Under the pieces are notes generated by a model. That model had not been told where the DNA came from and ran no database searches. It worked only from the letters and a program-made list of their open reading frames with translations. The position numbers were made by a program, and so were the translations under genes. A stretch of 64,000 nucleotides of DNA from CAYZXL01 sp964482435 (GTDB lineage: Bacteria > Auribacterota > JABMQX01), in assembly GCA_964482435.1 (NCBI GenBank), contig CAYZXL010000016.1, positions 16,579 to 80,578 of the forward strand. The letters are read 5' to 3'. Shown here piece after piece: positions 33,637 to 43,189 of the stretch (position 1 is the stretch's first letter; every line of letters starts with the position of its first letter).

Positions 33637-35751
33637 TCATTGCGGGGACGGGGTCGCTGAGGAAGCGGTGAGGAAGCGTTCGAGGTCGGCGACGAATGGG
33701 TCCGAGCGGTAGATAATTCGCGCGCTTTCAAGGGATTGCTTCCCCGATGGGTCGAGGCGCCTGACCTCCTCCAGTTTCCTCTCGCTCGCCTTCTGGTCTC
33801 CCGCCTGCGCCAGATAATAAGCATAGACGAGGCGGTGGAAGGGATTGACCGGGGAGCAGCGGACAGCTTTCTGAAATCCCGCCAAAATCTCGTCCCAGTT
33901 GACGGTGCCGCTCTCTATCATTTTCGCGAGACGGGTTTTTGCGATTCTGTGGGCGATCATGGGAGAGAAGCGGCGCAGGCGGTCGGCAATCGCATACTCG
34001 TCGAGAGCATCGTCGTACCGGCCGAGGTGGGAGTAGATTCCGGCGAGATAGGTGTGGAGGTTGTAGTTGGAGCGGTCCCATTTGAGGGCTTTTCCCAGTT
34101 CCACGATCGCCTCTTCGTAATCGGCAAAACCGGGCGGCGGATCGGTCTTCTCAATCAAGGACTGCGCGAGGGCGAGATGCGAGTTAGCATTAACGGTTTT
34201 CGACGTGAAGAACACGCCAAACCCACAAACAGCAACGAGGATCACGACTCCAATGCTCGCCGACCGATTCGTAAGCTGGAACTGCCGAGCGTCGTCGCCC
34301 CGAGCGTTTCGGACCATCAATCCCAGCAAAAGCCAGACAGTCATGGCGATTCCCGGAACGTACAAGTCGAAATCGGCGAAGCTGTGAAGGAGAAAGGAAC
34401 AAATCCCGAGGAATGCGGACACGACGATGGTGTTTCCAAAGGAATCCCCTCGCTCGCCCCTGAGATACCGCCGGACGTGACGCCACCCCGCCGCCAGCCC
34501 GAACGTCCATGCACCCAAAAAGAGAATCAGACCGAGGAGGCCAGTCTCGATAAGAATCTCGAGATAGTTGTTATGGGCGCTCTGTGTTTCATGAGGACCC
34601 GGCACGCGGTAGAGCGGGTACAGCAGCCCGAAGGAGTTGAATCCGCTGCCGATGACGGGGCTTCTCGGAACCATCCGCCAGCCGGCGGTCCAGTAATCGA
34701 GCCTCGCGCTGAAGGTATAGCCGCCTTTCTCGACGAGAAGCCTCTGACCCATGGGCGACACAATGAGCGCCACGAGCGCGACCAGAACCGCGACCGAACC
34801 CGCCACAAGAACCCTCGGTCTCAGTCCAAGCTTTTTCCGGGCGACGAGGACCAAACCGGCAGCGATCAGAAACAAAGCCAGAAAGCTCGCCTTGGACTGG
34901 GTCAGCAAAAAGGCGAGGAGGCACGGGAGAGGAACAAGTAGCGCATAACCGATGAGTTTGCGGAGGTTTCTTTTCGTGAACCACTCCTTGTGATATGACA
35001 TGTAAAGCAGCGTCAGGGGCAAAGCAGCCAAGAGGAAGCCCGCAAGCGAATTCGGATAAACGAAGACGGAGAAGATGCGCCGGCGGGTGATCCTCGCCAG
35101 GTAGGCGTCCTGGAGTTCCGGGGCAAGCTGGCTTCTGACATCCCGCGCCATTTCCTCCAGGCCAAACGCGAACTGGTACAAGCCAAGAAACGCCACTATG
35201 GAGGTCGAGACAAGGAAGCACTTGAGGATTCTTCTCTGGAGGGCAGGCGTCTCGACGGCGTGGAGGGCGAGGAAATACAGAATGGCGTAGCTGACAAACT
35301 GCTTGAGAATCACCACGCTGGAATGAACCGACGGTGAAAAAAGAGTTGCCACAAGACCCACAAGAATGAAAAGCCACATCGCGGCATCAATCCGTGTGAG
35401 CCGCAGCTCGAGCCTCCGCCGCGAGAAGCTCTTCACGCCCCACAGGAAGAACGTCAGAACGATGAGGATTTGCGCCATCTCCTCCGGCCATGGATTCGAA
35501 AGCGCCCCAGAAACAACTCGCAAAGCCAAACGGAATTTCAGCGAAAAAACAGCCGCGAAGAAATCGGCCACCGTCGAGGGAAGCTGTAAGAGGTCTGTCG
35601 GGACAAGGGGCGTGGACGTGTCGAGGTTCGGCAGGCCAAACTTGAGCGGAATGAGAAATGCCAGAACACCCAGAAGGAATCGGATTGCCCAGTCGTAGAT
35701 TTCCTTCTTCCGGGGCAACGGCTGTTTATCGAGGCGGCTCTTTGGCTTCAA
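33637..35751 (-). CDS. O-antigen ligase-like (Wzy_C) membrane protein with C-terminal TPR region
   Basis: A 704-residue polytopic membrane protein with about 11-12 hydrophobic segments. The Wzy_C/O-antigen-ligase signature lies in the central periplasmic loop region: SARLDYWTAGWRMVPRSP, VIGSGFNSFG and AHNNYLEILIETGLLGLILF. The C-terminal ~200 residues are soluble with TPR-like helices (YEEAIVELGKALKWD, GRYDDALDEYAIADRL). Such proteins polymerise or ligate polysaccharide to lipid carriers or proteins. The start appears to be a TTG at 35751, 12 bases after rsmE, with no good ribosome site, so the exact start is uncertain. It closes the hrcA-to-rsmE gene run. Confidence 0.82.
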   Translation of the reverse strand: MKPKSRLDKQPLPRKKEIYDWAIRFLLGVLAFLIPLKFGLPNLDTSTPLVPTDLLQLPSTVADFFAAVFSLKFRLALRVVSGALSNPWPEEMAQILIVLTFFLWGVKSFSRRRLELRLTRIDAAMWLFILVGLVATLFSPSVHSSVVILKQFVSYAILYFLALHAVETPALQRRILKCFLVSTSIVAFLGLYQFAFGLEEMARDVRSQLAPELQDAYLARITRRRIFSVFVYPNSLAGFLLAALPLTLLYMSYHKEWFTKRNLRKLIGYALLVPLPCLLAFLLTQSKASFLALFLIAAGLVLVARKKLGLRPRVLVAGSVAVLVALVALIVSPMGQRLLVEKGGYTFSARLDYWTAGWRMVPRSPVIGSGFNSFGLLYPLYRVPGPHETQSAHNNYLEILIETGLLGLILFLGAWTFGLAAGWRHVRRYLRGERGDSFGNTIVVSAFLGICSFLLHSFADFDLYVPGIAMTVWLLLGLMVRNARGDDARQFQLTNRSASIGVVILVAVCGFGVFFTSKTVNANSHLALAQSLIEKTDPPPGFADYEEAIVELGKALKWDRSNYNLHTYLAGIYSHLGRYDDALDEYAIADRLRRFSPMIAHRIAKTRLAKMIESGTVNWDEILAGFQKAVRCSPVNPFHRLVYAYYLAQAGDQKASERKLEEVRRLDPSGKQSLESARIIYRSDPFVADLERFLTASSATPSPQ

Positions 35752-35763
35752 AAGGGCGATAGC

Positions 35764-36546
35764 TCAACCTCCATGCTCAGCGGACGACGTGGCATGGCTG
35801 CGCTGCCTGTCGAGAAATTGGCTTACGGCGGCAAGAGCTGCTATGGCCGCGGTTTCCGTGCGCAAGATATTCTCACCGAGGGAAACGAGGAACATGCCGC
35901 TTTTCCGGGCGGTCTCTGTCTCCTCGAGCGTAAAGCCCCCTTCAGGGCCGACTACAATCCTTATTTCCGTATGAGAAGGGGAAACGTGGGACAGTGCCTC
36001 CAGGACGGGAACGGCCTCCCCGTGCGACCACGCTAAAATCGAAAACGCCGATTCGCGGACATCGCGGGCTATGCTCGAAAAATCCGCCGGAGAGTTCACC
36101 TGCAGCAAAGTTGACCTGCGGCATTGCTTCGCGGCAGCCACGGTTATCCGGCGCCAGCGCTCCAGTTTCGTCGGGATGCCGTGTTCATCAAGCCTGACTA
36201 CGGTTCTCGCCGTCACAAGCGGCGCGATGGAATCGGCGCCGAGCTCCGTGGCTTGCTCGACAATCAGGTCGAATTTTTTCCCTTTTGGCATCGCCACGTA
36301 AAGCTCGACGGTGGGGCGGTCGGTCGTTTTATGAACCTCCTTTGCCGTAATCCTCGCGACAACGAAATCTCGCCCGATGCGTTCTATTCTGGCGAGGCAT
36401 TCCGTTCCCTCTCCATCGAATAGAACAATATCATCCCCCGGCTTTCTTCGGAGGACGGACACAAGATGGTGGGCCTGCTCGCCTTCAATCCGGGCGAGAC
36501 CTCCGCGAATTGCTTCCGGCGGGACGTAGAATCTTTTCTCGCTCAT
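35764..36546 (-). CDS. rsmE: 16S rRNA (uracil1498-N3)-methyltransferase
   Basis: A 260-residue SPOUT methyltransferase that methylates U1498 of 16S rRNA with SAM. Family features are an N-terminal PUA-like part with HHLVSVLRRKPGDDIVLFDG, then KFDLIVEQATELGADSIAPLV, WRRITVAAAKQCRRS and the SAM-knot motifs VVGPEGGFTLEE and SLGENILRTETAAIAAL. Length is normal. GGAGAGG precedes the ATG. It follows dnaJ at 60 bases, a widely conserved neighbourhood. Confidence 0.95.
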   Translation of the reverse strand: MSEKRFYVPPEAIRGGLARIEGEQAHHLVSVLRRKPGDDIVLFDGEGTECLARIERIGRDFVVARITAKEVHKTTDRPTVELYVAMPKGKKFDLIVEQATELGADSIAPLVTARTVVRLDEHGIPTKLERWRRITVAAAKQCRRSTLLQVNSPADFSSIARDVRESAFSILAWSHGEAVPVLEALSHVSPSHTEIRIVVGPEGGFTLEETETARKSGMFLVSLGENILRTETAAIAALAAVSQFLDRQRSHATSSAEHGG

Positions 36547-36606
36547 GGCGCCTCTCCGGTGGCGGCCTGGTCAAGTCGTTCCTGACCACAGTGCTTCTGG
36601 GTAGGA

Positions 36607-37749
36607 TCACTTATTGTGCAGCCTGTTCATCTTCGCGATAAAGGCGGCTCGCTGCGGATATTCTTTATCGGTGGTCTCGGCGGCGAATCGCTCGAGCAGT
36701 TCCCGCTGCTGCCTGCTGAGTTTCTTTGGCGTCTCGACGATAACCCGCACGTGCTCGTCGCCTCGACCGAATCCTTTTCTGTTGACGATTCCTTTCCCCT
36801 TGAGGCGGAATATCTGCCCGCTTGAGGTCCCAGGCGGGATTTTCAATTTGGCTTTTCCGTCGAGAGTTGGCACTTCGATTTCCTCGCCAAGGGCTGCCGC
36901 CGTGAGAGTGATTGGGACCTCGCACAGGATGTCGTCGCCGTGCCTGTCGAAGATGGGATGCGGCTCAACATCAACAACCACGTAGAGGTTGCCGGCCGGG
37001 CCGCCTCGCTCGCCAGCTTCTCCCTCGCCCGGAATTCGCAACGTCGCGCTATCCTCAATTCCGGCGGGAATGGCTACGGAGATAGTCTTCCGCGTCCGGA
37101 CTCTCCCACCGCCGGCGCATTCGGGACACGGTTGAGAGATTACGCTGCCCGTTCCGTGGCAGGCATCGCACGTCCTCTGAATGCTGAAGAAGCCCTGGGA
37201 GGTTCGGATGTGGCCCGACCCGCCGCACCGGGGGCAGGTCCTTCTGCCGGTCCCCGGCTTCGCGCCCGTCCCGCCGCACGTCCGACACGAATCGGTTTTG
37301 GGGATGGTGATTTCTTTTTTTGTCCCGAAAGCCGCTTCTTCAAAGCTGATGGTCAAATCGTAGCGCATATCGGACCCCCGAGCGCCCCCCGTGCGCGTCC
37401 GCCGCCCGAAGACTTCGCCAAAGAACGAGTCGAATATGCTGTCGCCGAAAACGCCGCTGAAAGTTCGCAGCGCCTCGTCCAAGTCGAACTCGTGGAAGCC
37501 GCGGTACGCTGCCCCCGCGCCCTGGAAGGCGGCGTGTCCAAACTGGTCGTAGTTTCGGCGCTTCTCCGGGTCGGAAAGAACCTCGTACGCCTCCGCGACC
37601 TCCTTGAAGCGCCCTTCGGCGCCCTTATCGCCCGGGTTTTTGTCAGGGTGGTGCTTCATCGCCAGCCTGCGATAGGACTTCTTGATGTCCTCGATGCTGG
37701 CGTCCCTCGCCACTCCCAGAGTTTCGTAATAGTCCTTTTTCTCTGCCAC
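36607..37749 (-). CDS. dnaJ: Chaperone DnaJ (Hsp40)
   Basis: A 380-residue type I DnaJ, co-chaperone that stimulates DnaK ATPase. It has a J-domain with HPD (AMKHHPDKNPGDKG), a Gly/Phe-rich linker and four zinc-finger repeats (CRTCGGTGAKPG, CPRCGGSGHIR, CDACHGTGSV, CPECAGGGRVR), then the substrate-binding C-terminal domains. The start is a GTG with TGAGG a few bases upstream. The ATG usually seen is replaced, but the protein begins normally (AEKKDYYETLGV). It is separated from dnaK by an HNH nuclease gene. Confidence 0.96.
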   Translation of the reverse strand: MAEKKDYYETLGVARDASIEDIKKSYRRLAMKHHPDKNPGDKGAEGRFKEVAEAYEVLSDPEKRRNYDQFGHAAFQGAGAAYRGFHEFDLDEALRTFSGVFGDSIFDSFFGEVFGRRTRTGGARGSDMRYDLTISFEEAAFGTKKEITIPKTDSCRTCGGTGAKPGTGRRTCPRCGGSGHIRTSQGFFSIQRTCDACHGTGSVISQPCPECAGGGRVRTRKTISVAIPAGIEDSATLRIPGEGEAGERGGPAGNLYVVVDVEPHPIFDRHGDDILCEVPITLTAAALGEEIEVPTLDGKAKLKIPPGTSSGQIFRLKGKGIVNRKGFGRGDEHVRVIVETPKKLSRQQRELLERFAAETTDKEYPQRAAFIAKMNRLHNK

Positions 37750-37929
37750 TCGTGCCTCAGCCTCGCGCGTGATGCCGCGGGTTCGCGGCGCCGCCGGAAT
37801 TCGGTCGCGGGACGGGCGCCCCGCAGCCCCTCCCCTGCGGCCCTGAGATCGCAGCGTGATTATTAGCCGTTGCGAGCGCTGCGCGACCAGGGGTGCCAGG
37901 GTGCTCGGCGCCGGGGCGAAAAATCCCCG

Positions 37930-38931
37930 CTAGTCTATACGCAGGCCCCCGTCACCAATAATCAGCGGGGTGCACGAAAACTCAACGTGACGGCAGCCCC
38001 CGTCTCCTGCCCGCTGGTGGACTACCCTCCGGAACAAAAGGAGGCCGGTCTCGACCGCGCCACCCAGTCCACTGATGGCTGTGTCCGAGTAGACATAGTG
38101 AGTTTTCAGGCGCAGCTCGGACCGCCAAACCGAGGCGTTCGCCTCCCGTGTTAACAGGGTAACAGAGACCGGGTGCTCTCTCCAATGATCAGGGGGATGG
38201 ACGTCCCCCTGCAGTTGGGCTTCGAAGGATACGAGGCGTCCCTCGAGCCCGGCGTCCTCCGGATACTCAACTCCCACGAGATCGTCCAGGTCAAAGCATT
38301 CACGGCACGCTATCAGGGCGCGAACCATGATCTGGCACCAGATGTCGTAGAGCGCGAACAGGCCGACGGGGTACAGGGGGTCTTTGGGATGGCCCCTGTC
38401 TCCAGAGAACACCTCTGGATGCTCCGTGCCACTCCTAAGCTCCTCAAGGAGTGACTCTACACTGGGACTCCAAGCTGTTGTGGGTTCTGTCGAGATGTCA
38501 AACCCCTGGCCGGAGCGGAGCTGCGTCTCTTCCTGGAACTGGCGTCGCAGGATGCCGTACGCTTGGAGCCGGTCCGCTTGAGTCAACTGGGCATACAACT
38601 GCCTTATCCTTTCGGCGTTCTTGTAGTCCACCATAAAGAACGCAGTGCGCCCCCTCGCCAGCCTGTCAACGCGCCGCTTGCAGTCATCCTCCCACTGAGC
38701 TTTGTATTTACGAATAAGATCTGCGGAGAGCCGAGCCGTCAATCCGCCCGGCCCCGTAGCTTCGTCGTGGTGCTTGAGGCATAGCACCGCCAGGTTGTCG
38801 GGGCCGTTGTCCGACGTGTTGCCGCTGATGTGGTGTATCTGGACCCCTCCGCCTCCGCACACACAGCAGCTGTGGCGGTTGGCGATCAGCACTGATTGGC
38901 GAATTCCCCCGGGAATCGCGACTCGATCCAT
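37930..38931 (-). CDS. HNH endonuclease domain protein inserted between dnaK and dnaJ
   Basis: A 333-residue protein. The N-terminal HNH fold is complete: CCVC (Cys22-Cys25), QIHHISGN (His33-His34), DNLAVL with Asn46, then LCLKHHDEA (Cys51, His54-His55). A helical region follows (KYKAQWEDDCKRRVDRL, YAQLTQADRLQAYGILRRQ), and the last ~130 residues are unrecognised. HNH nucleases act in restriction, homing and repair. ATG 38931 has GGAG about 10 bases upstream, and a longer frame to 38997 exists. It lies 147 bases after dnaK and 180 bases before dnaJ on the same strand, so it interrupts the usual heat-shock operon. Target unknown. Confidence 0.75.
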   Translation of the reverse strand: MDRVAIPGGIRQSVLIANRHSCCVCGGGGVQIHHISGNTSDNGPDNLAVLCLKHHDEATGPGGLTARLSADLIRKYKAQWEDDCKRRVDRLARGRTAFFMVDYKNAERIRQLYAQLTQADRLQAYGILRRQFQEETQLRSGQGFDISTEPTTAWSPSVESLLEELRSGTEHPEVFSGDRGHPKDPLYPVGLFALYDIWCQIMVRALIACRECFDLDDLVGVEYPEDAGLEGRLVSFEAQLQGDVHPPDHWREHPVSVTLLTREANASVWRSELRLKTHYVYSDTAISGLGGAVETGLLLFRRVVHQRAGDGGCRHVEFSCTPLIIGDGGLRID

Positions 38932-39078
38932 GGTTGTTGCTCCATTGCGTGTGACAATCAATGACCTCTTGGGGGCCAGGCCTCCGTGTTCCCCCATCCC
39001 CCACGGAAACTCTGCGGTCCCTCTCAGCCGGAACCACCCGCCCTCAGCGGCCTCTGGGACAGCACGTCCTACGTAGCG

Positions 39079-41010
39079 TCACTTGTCCTTATCCTCGTCA
39101 ACGACTTCGTAGTCGGCGTCAACGATGTTTTCGTCTTTTGGTCGTTTGGCTTCCGTCTCGGGAGCTTCGGTGGGACCTCCAGCCGCCTGTTGAGAGGCCT
39201 GCTGCTGGCGAGTTGCCTGCTGGTACATCATCTCGGCAACCTTGTGGGAGGCTTGCTGGAGCTCCTCCATTCCTTTTTTCATTTCCTCGACGGAGTTGGA
39301 TTCTATGGCTTTTCGGAGTTTTTCGATCGCCCTTTCGACTTTTGCTTTCTCGCCGGGGTCAATCTTATCGCCGTGCTCCTTGATCGTTTTCTCGACGGTG
39401 TAAATGAGCATATCGGCGTGGTTGCGGGTTTCGGCCTGCTCCCTCTTCCGCTTGTCCTCCGAGTCGTGGACGCCGGCGTCCTTGACCATCCTCTGTATTT
39501 CTTCCTCAGTCAAGCCGCTTGAGGACTCGATCCGGATTTTCTGCTCCTTAGCGGTTGCGAGGTCCTTTGCGGAGACGTGGACTATCCCGTTGGCGTCTAT
39601 GTCGAAGGTCACCTCAACCTGCGGGATGCCCCGCGGCGCCGGAGGAATCCCCACGAGGTCGAACCGGCCGAGGGTTCTGTTGTAGGCAGCCATCTCTCGC
39701 TCGCCCTGGAGGACGTGGATGCTGACGGCGGTCTGGTCGTCGTCAGCGGTCGAGAAAATCTGGCTTTTCCGCGTCGGAATGGTCGTGTTCCTCTCGATGA
39801 GCTTTGTGAAGATGCCGCCGAGGGTCTCGATTCCGAGCGACAGCGGCGTAACGTCGAGGAGAAGAACGTCTTTGACCTCCCCTTTCAGGACGCCGCCCTG
39901 AATCGCAGCGCCGACCGCGACGACCTCGTCCGGGTTGACCCCTTTGTGCGGCTCTTTCGCAAAGAGGTTTCTGACCAAATCCTGAACGGCGGGCATTCTG
40001 GTCTGTCCCCCGACGAGGATGACCTCATCAATTTCTTGCGGCTTGAGCTTGGCATCCTCGAGCGCCTGGACGACCGGCCCCTTCGTCATCTCAACCAGGT
40101 CACCGACGAGCTGCTCCAGCTTCGCGCGGGTCAGCGTCTTGACAAAGTGAAGCGGCCCGGAAGCGTCCATCGAGACGAACGGCAGGTTTATCTCCGTCTG
40201 CTGAGACGACGAGAGCTCGCATTTAGCTTTCTCGGCAGCCTCCTTGAGCCTCTGGAGCGTTCGCCTATCGCGGCTGAGGTCAATCCCGTGCTCCTTCTTG
40301 AACTCCTCGACAATCCAGTTGATGATTCTCTGGTCGAAATCGTCGCCGCCGAGGTGGGTATTTCCGTTCGTGGACTTGACCTCGAAGACTCCTTCGCCAA
40401 TTTCAAGGATTGAGATATCGAAGGTCCCCCCGCCGAGGTCATAGACCGCGATTTTCTCGTCCTTTTTCTTGTCGAGGCCGTAGGCGAGCGAAGCCGCAGT
40501 CGGCTCATTGATTATTCGCAGGACGTTCAATCCCGCGATTCTTCCCGCGTCTTTCGTGGCTTGCCGCTGGCTGTCGTTGAAGTACGCCGGAACGGTTACC
40601 ACCGCGTCCGTGACCTTCTCGCCGAGGTAGTCCTCCGCGGTCTGCTTCATCTTCTGGAGAATCATCGCCGAGATTTCCGGCGGGGTATATTCCTTCCCGG
40701 CGATGGAGACAACCGCGTTCCCCTCCTTATCCTGAGCCACCTTGTACGGGACGAGCTTCATTTCCTGCCCAACCTCACCGTACCTGCGTCCCATAAACCT
40801 CTTTATCGAATAGACACTGTTGTCGGGGTTGAGAATTGCCTGGTTCTTGCCGGCGATTCCCACCACGCGCTCTCCGGTTTTGAGAAATCCCACAACCGAC
40901 GGCGTTGTTCGCCCGCCCTCGGTGTTCGTGAGAACTTTCGGCTCGCCTCCCTCCATGACGGCGACGCACGAGTTTGTTGTCCCGAGGTCTATTCCAATTA
41001 CTTTAGCCAT
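39079..41010 (-). CDS. dnaK: Chaperone DnaK (Hsp70)
   Basis: A 643-residue Hsp70. Its ATPase signatures are IGIDLGTTNSCVA, VYDLGGGTFDISIL and VILVGGQTRMPAVQ, with a substrate-binding domain from about residue 385 (DVLLLDVTPLSLGIETLGG) and a helical lid rich in Lys and Glu. The C-terminus is acidic (VVDEDKDK). GAGGAGG precedes the ATG, which lies inside the last codons of grpE (8-base overlap). Works with GrpE, DnaJ and, in this organism, HrcA as likely regulator. Confidence 0.98.
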   Translation of the reverse strand: MAKVIGIDLGTTNSCVAVMEGGEPKVLTNTEGGRTTPSVVGFLKTGERVVGIAGKNQAILNPDNSVYSIKRFMGRRYGEVGQEMKLVPYKVAQDKEGNAVVSIAGKEYTPPEISAMILQKMKQTAEDYLGEKVTDAVVTVPAYFNDSQRQATKDAGRIAGLNVLRIINEPTAASLAYGLDKKKDEKIAVYDLGGGTFDISILEIGEGVFEVKSTNGNTHLGGDDFDQRIINWIVEEFKKEHGIDLSRDRRTLQRLKEAAEKAKCELSSSQQTEINLPFVSMDASGPLHFVKTLTRAKLEQLVGDLVEMTKGPVVQALEDAKLKPQEIDEVILVGGQTRMPAVQDLVRNLFAKEPHKGVNPDEVVAVGAAIQGGVLKGEVKDVLLLDVTPLSLGIETLGGIFTKLIERNTTIPTRKSQIFSTADDDQTAVSIHVLQGEREMAAYNRTLGRFDLVGIPPAPRGIPQVEVTFDIDANGIVHVSAKDLATAKEQKIRIESSSGLTEEEIQRMVKDAGVHDSEDKRKREQAETRNHADMLIYTVEKTIKEHGDKIDPGEKAKVERAIEKLRKAIESNSVEEMKKGMEELQQASHKVAEMMYQQATRQQQASQQAAGGPTEAPETEAKRPKDENIVDADYEVVDEDKDK

Positions 41011-41740
41011 TTTTGTCTGCCTCCTCTATCTTCTCAGATTCATCTGGTTTATTTTCTTTTGTTTCGCTCTTCACCTCCACGGCAGGAGCTGCTCCGGCTT
41101 GCCCTTCTTGCGTCTGAGGAGAAGGGGGTTCGGTCTCCCTTGCGGGCGCCGCAGCAACCTTCACCGCAGCGGGCTGAACCACCCTGTCGCTGAGGGCATA
41201 GCCCGTCTGGAGAACTTCTAAGACGTGCCCGTGAGGGTGCTCGTCCGTGATGACTTTCTCGATGACTTCATGTTTGAGGGGGTCGAAGGGAACGTTCACC
41301 GGACAAATCTCCTCGACTCCACGGTCTTTCAGAACGTTCTTCAACTGCTTGAGTATCAGTTCGACTCCCTCGATGAAGCGACTTGCCTCCGGGAGTCTCT
41401 CCGCCGCAGCCAGCGCCCTTTCAAAGTTCGTAAGGATTGGCACAAGCTCGCAGACGAGTTCTTCCGTCGCGTATTTGATTAGCTCAAGCTTCTCCCTCTC
41501 CTTCCTCTTCCGGAAGTTCTCGAGCTCCGCCTGAACCCGAAGAAGCCGGTCGTAATACTCGTCGGCGAGAGAAGCCTTCTGCCTCAACTCATCAAGTTCG
41601 CTCTCAGAGATCCGCACTGCCTTAGCCTTCTTTTCCTTTCTCTTTGGAGCGGCTTCTTCCAGCTTTTGGTCCGGGGCAGTTTCCTCCGGCTTGGGCACTG
41701 CCGCAGATTCCTCAACTTTTTCTTCCTGTACTTCTCCCAT
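41003..41740 (-). CDS. grpE: Nucleotide exchange factor GrpE
   Basis: A 245-residue GrpE dimer-forming exchange factor for DnaK. It has an acidic low-complexity N-terminus (EEKVEESAAVPKPEE), then a long coiled coil with RVQAELENFRKRKEREK, and the beta-wing with ILKQLKNVLKDRGVEEI and DPLKHEVIEKV. The C-terminal tail after about residue 190 is Ala/Pro-rich and longer than usual. ATG 41740 is chosen because AGGAAGGAG lies 4 bases upstream, although the frame is open to 41863. Confidence 0.95.
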   Translation of the reverse strand: MGEVQEEKVEESAAVPKPEETAPDQKLEEAAPKRKEKKAKAVRISESELDELRQKASLADEYYDRLLRVQAELENFRKRKEREKLELIKYATEELVCELVPILTNFERALAAAERLPEASRFIEGVELILKQLKNVLKDRGVEEICPVNVPFDPLKHEVIEKVITDEHPHGHVLEVLQTGYALSDRVVQPAAVKVAAAPARETEPPSPQTQEGQAGAAPAVEVKSETKENKPDESEKIEEADKNG

Positions 41741-41805
41741 CAAACTCCTTCCTCCACTTTTCTGTGCGTGCAACAAGTGCTGCGACCCCGAGATTGAGTA
41801 ATATA

Positions 41806-41820
41806 TCCCGCCCGGCGGGA
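41806..41820. repeat. TCCCGCC palindrome between hrcA and grpE
   Basis: TCCCGCCCGGCGGGA, 15 bases, is related to the hairpins at 17669, 17774 and 18299. It lies in the hrcA-grpE gap and might attenuate read-through. Confidence 0.5.
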
Positions 41821-41875
41821 TGACAACATCCTGAGAATCCCGCTCATCCTCTCGAAAAAACATCCCGGGGCGTGC

Positions 41876-43021
41876 TCAGAAATCGGCTCTGGTATCCCAG
41901 TGTCTCCGAGGTCGCAACGCCATCTTGAACGGCCGCGACGGATCGGAAGCAATCCTTGCCCGCCCGTAAATCTCCGAGAATCTCTTGCTCAGAAACCCGG
42001 CGCCGTGCTCCACGAGCGGAATGACCCTCGAATACCTCATCCTCATCGAGCCAATCACGCCAATAGCACCCGCAGAGACGCCGCTGACCTTGTACGGAGC
42101 TGCGACCATAGCCAGGTCCACGGGGCCTTCCCATTTGGCCTGAATCTCGTCGCCAATGAAGACGGCCACACCATCCTTCCCCTGGCACGATTCCAGCAGG
42201 TTAATCAGCGGCGTTTTATCCTCGAAGAATCGGACCACCGAGCAGGCCGCCTCCGGGTCGTGCATCTCTTTCTTTTCAAATATCTTAGAAAAACCCTCCA
42301 GGAACAGTTGCCGCTTCCCGCTCCCGCCGCTAATCAGATACTTCAGAACAACCTCGCTATAAAGCCTCTCGCCCGCCGCCTTTTCCGCCTCGTCAAGATA
42401 GCTCTCGGAGAAAAGCCCGGCGAATTCCGGGCCCCTCAGCTTCGCGTTGAGGTACTCCTCAATCCTTTTCAGGTTGAAATAGCCAAGCTTCCGCCCGACG
42501 ATGACCGCGCTGGTGGTGGCAACCCCAATGTCCGAGATAACAACCGCTAAGATTCTTCCCGCGCCGACCTCGACAAGCTTGATCTCCCGGATGATGCTGT
42601 TGAGAAAGCCGGGCGAGAGGACGACGCCGGCTTCTCCAGAAGCCTCCGAGAGCAGAGCGCAAAACCTCTCGAGCAACCCGCCGATGCCGGTTTGCTCTTC
42701 TGCGAAAACCTCGTATTCCTTCTCCGCTTTTGGCCAGAATTCGCGCGCGGGAGCGTCGTCAAGGACAAGGGATTCGACGAACGCCTTGAAGCCCTTCTGC
42801 GTAGGTATCCTCCCGGCCGACGTGTGCGGCTGAACCGTCAAGCCCAGCTTATCGAGCTGCCCCATCACGCTCCGGACAGTCGCGGGGCTTAGGTCGAGCC
42901 TCGCCCTTGCAAGAACCCGAGACGAAGCCACAGGCTCACCGGTCGAGATGTATGTGCTGACCAGCGCGCCGAGGATTTTCTTCCTCCTTCGTTCCGCGAG
43001 ACTTTCTTCTAAGACCCTCAT
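41876..43021 (-). CDS. hrcA: Heat-inducible transcription repressor HrcA
   Basis: An HrcA-type repressor of 381 residues from the ATG at 43021 (the frame is open to 43093). It has a winged-helix N-terminus (ERRRKKILGALVSTYISTGEP, ARLDLSPATVRSVMGQLDKLG) and the typical HTSAGRIPTQKGF motif. The GAF-like domain ends in the conserved IGVIGSMRMRYSRVIPLVEH. HrcA normally represses at CIRCE inverted repeats, but no CIRCE-like TTAGCACTC...GAGTGCTAA is seen in front of it. It heads the hrcA-grpE-dnaK run. Confidence 0.94.
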   Translation of the reverse strand: MRVLEESLAERRRKKILGALVSTYISTGEPVASSRVLARARLDLSPATVRSVMGQLDKLGLTVQPHTSAGRIPTQKGFKAFVESLVLDDAPAREFWPKAEKEYEVFAEEQTGIGGLLERFCALLSEASGEAGVVLSPGFLNSIIREIKLVEVGAGRILAVVISDIGVATTSAVIVGRKLGYFNLKRIEEYLNAKLRGPEFAGLFSESYLDEAEKAAGERLYSEVVLKYLISGGSGKRQLFLEGFSKIFEKKEMHDPEAACSVVRFFEDKTPLINLLESCQGKDGVAVFIGDEIQAKWEGPVDLAMVAAPYKVSGVSAGAIGVIGSMRMRYSRVIPLVEHGAGFLSKRFSEIYGRARIASDPSRPFKMALRPRRHWDTRADF

Positions 43022-43161
43022 CCTGATGCCTATGTGTTTGTGCCCGTTTTTACAGCCGACCTGGCGACTCAGCCGGAACCATTTTGTCGCCAACGGCCCC
43101 CATCAGTTCCGCGGCCGGCAGAGCTGGCAGTTTCGGCCAAAGACTGCCAAAAATCGCCTCT

Positions 43162-43189
43162 AATGTACTGCTTTTTCGACAATTGTCAA
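43162..43189 (-). promoter_or_regulatory. Putative hrcA promoter with palindromic operators
   Basis: On the minus strand TTGACA (43184-43189) and TACATT (43162-43167) have a 16-base spacer. The palindrome GACAATTGTC (43178-43187) overlaps the -35, and a near-palindrome GGGACTCGAGTTCC (43200-43213) lies just upstream. These are candidate repressor sites instead of CIRCE. Confidence 0.5.

Noticed and set aside
33736..34941. 401-residue ORF antisense to the O-antigen ligase-like gene
   Set aside because: Composition is Arg/Glu-rich out-of-frame text of the GC-rich sense gene; no start signal.
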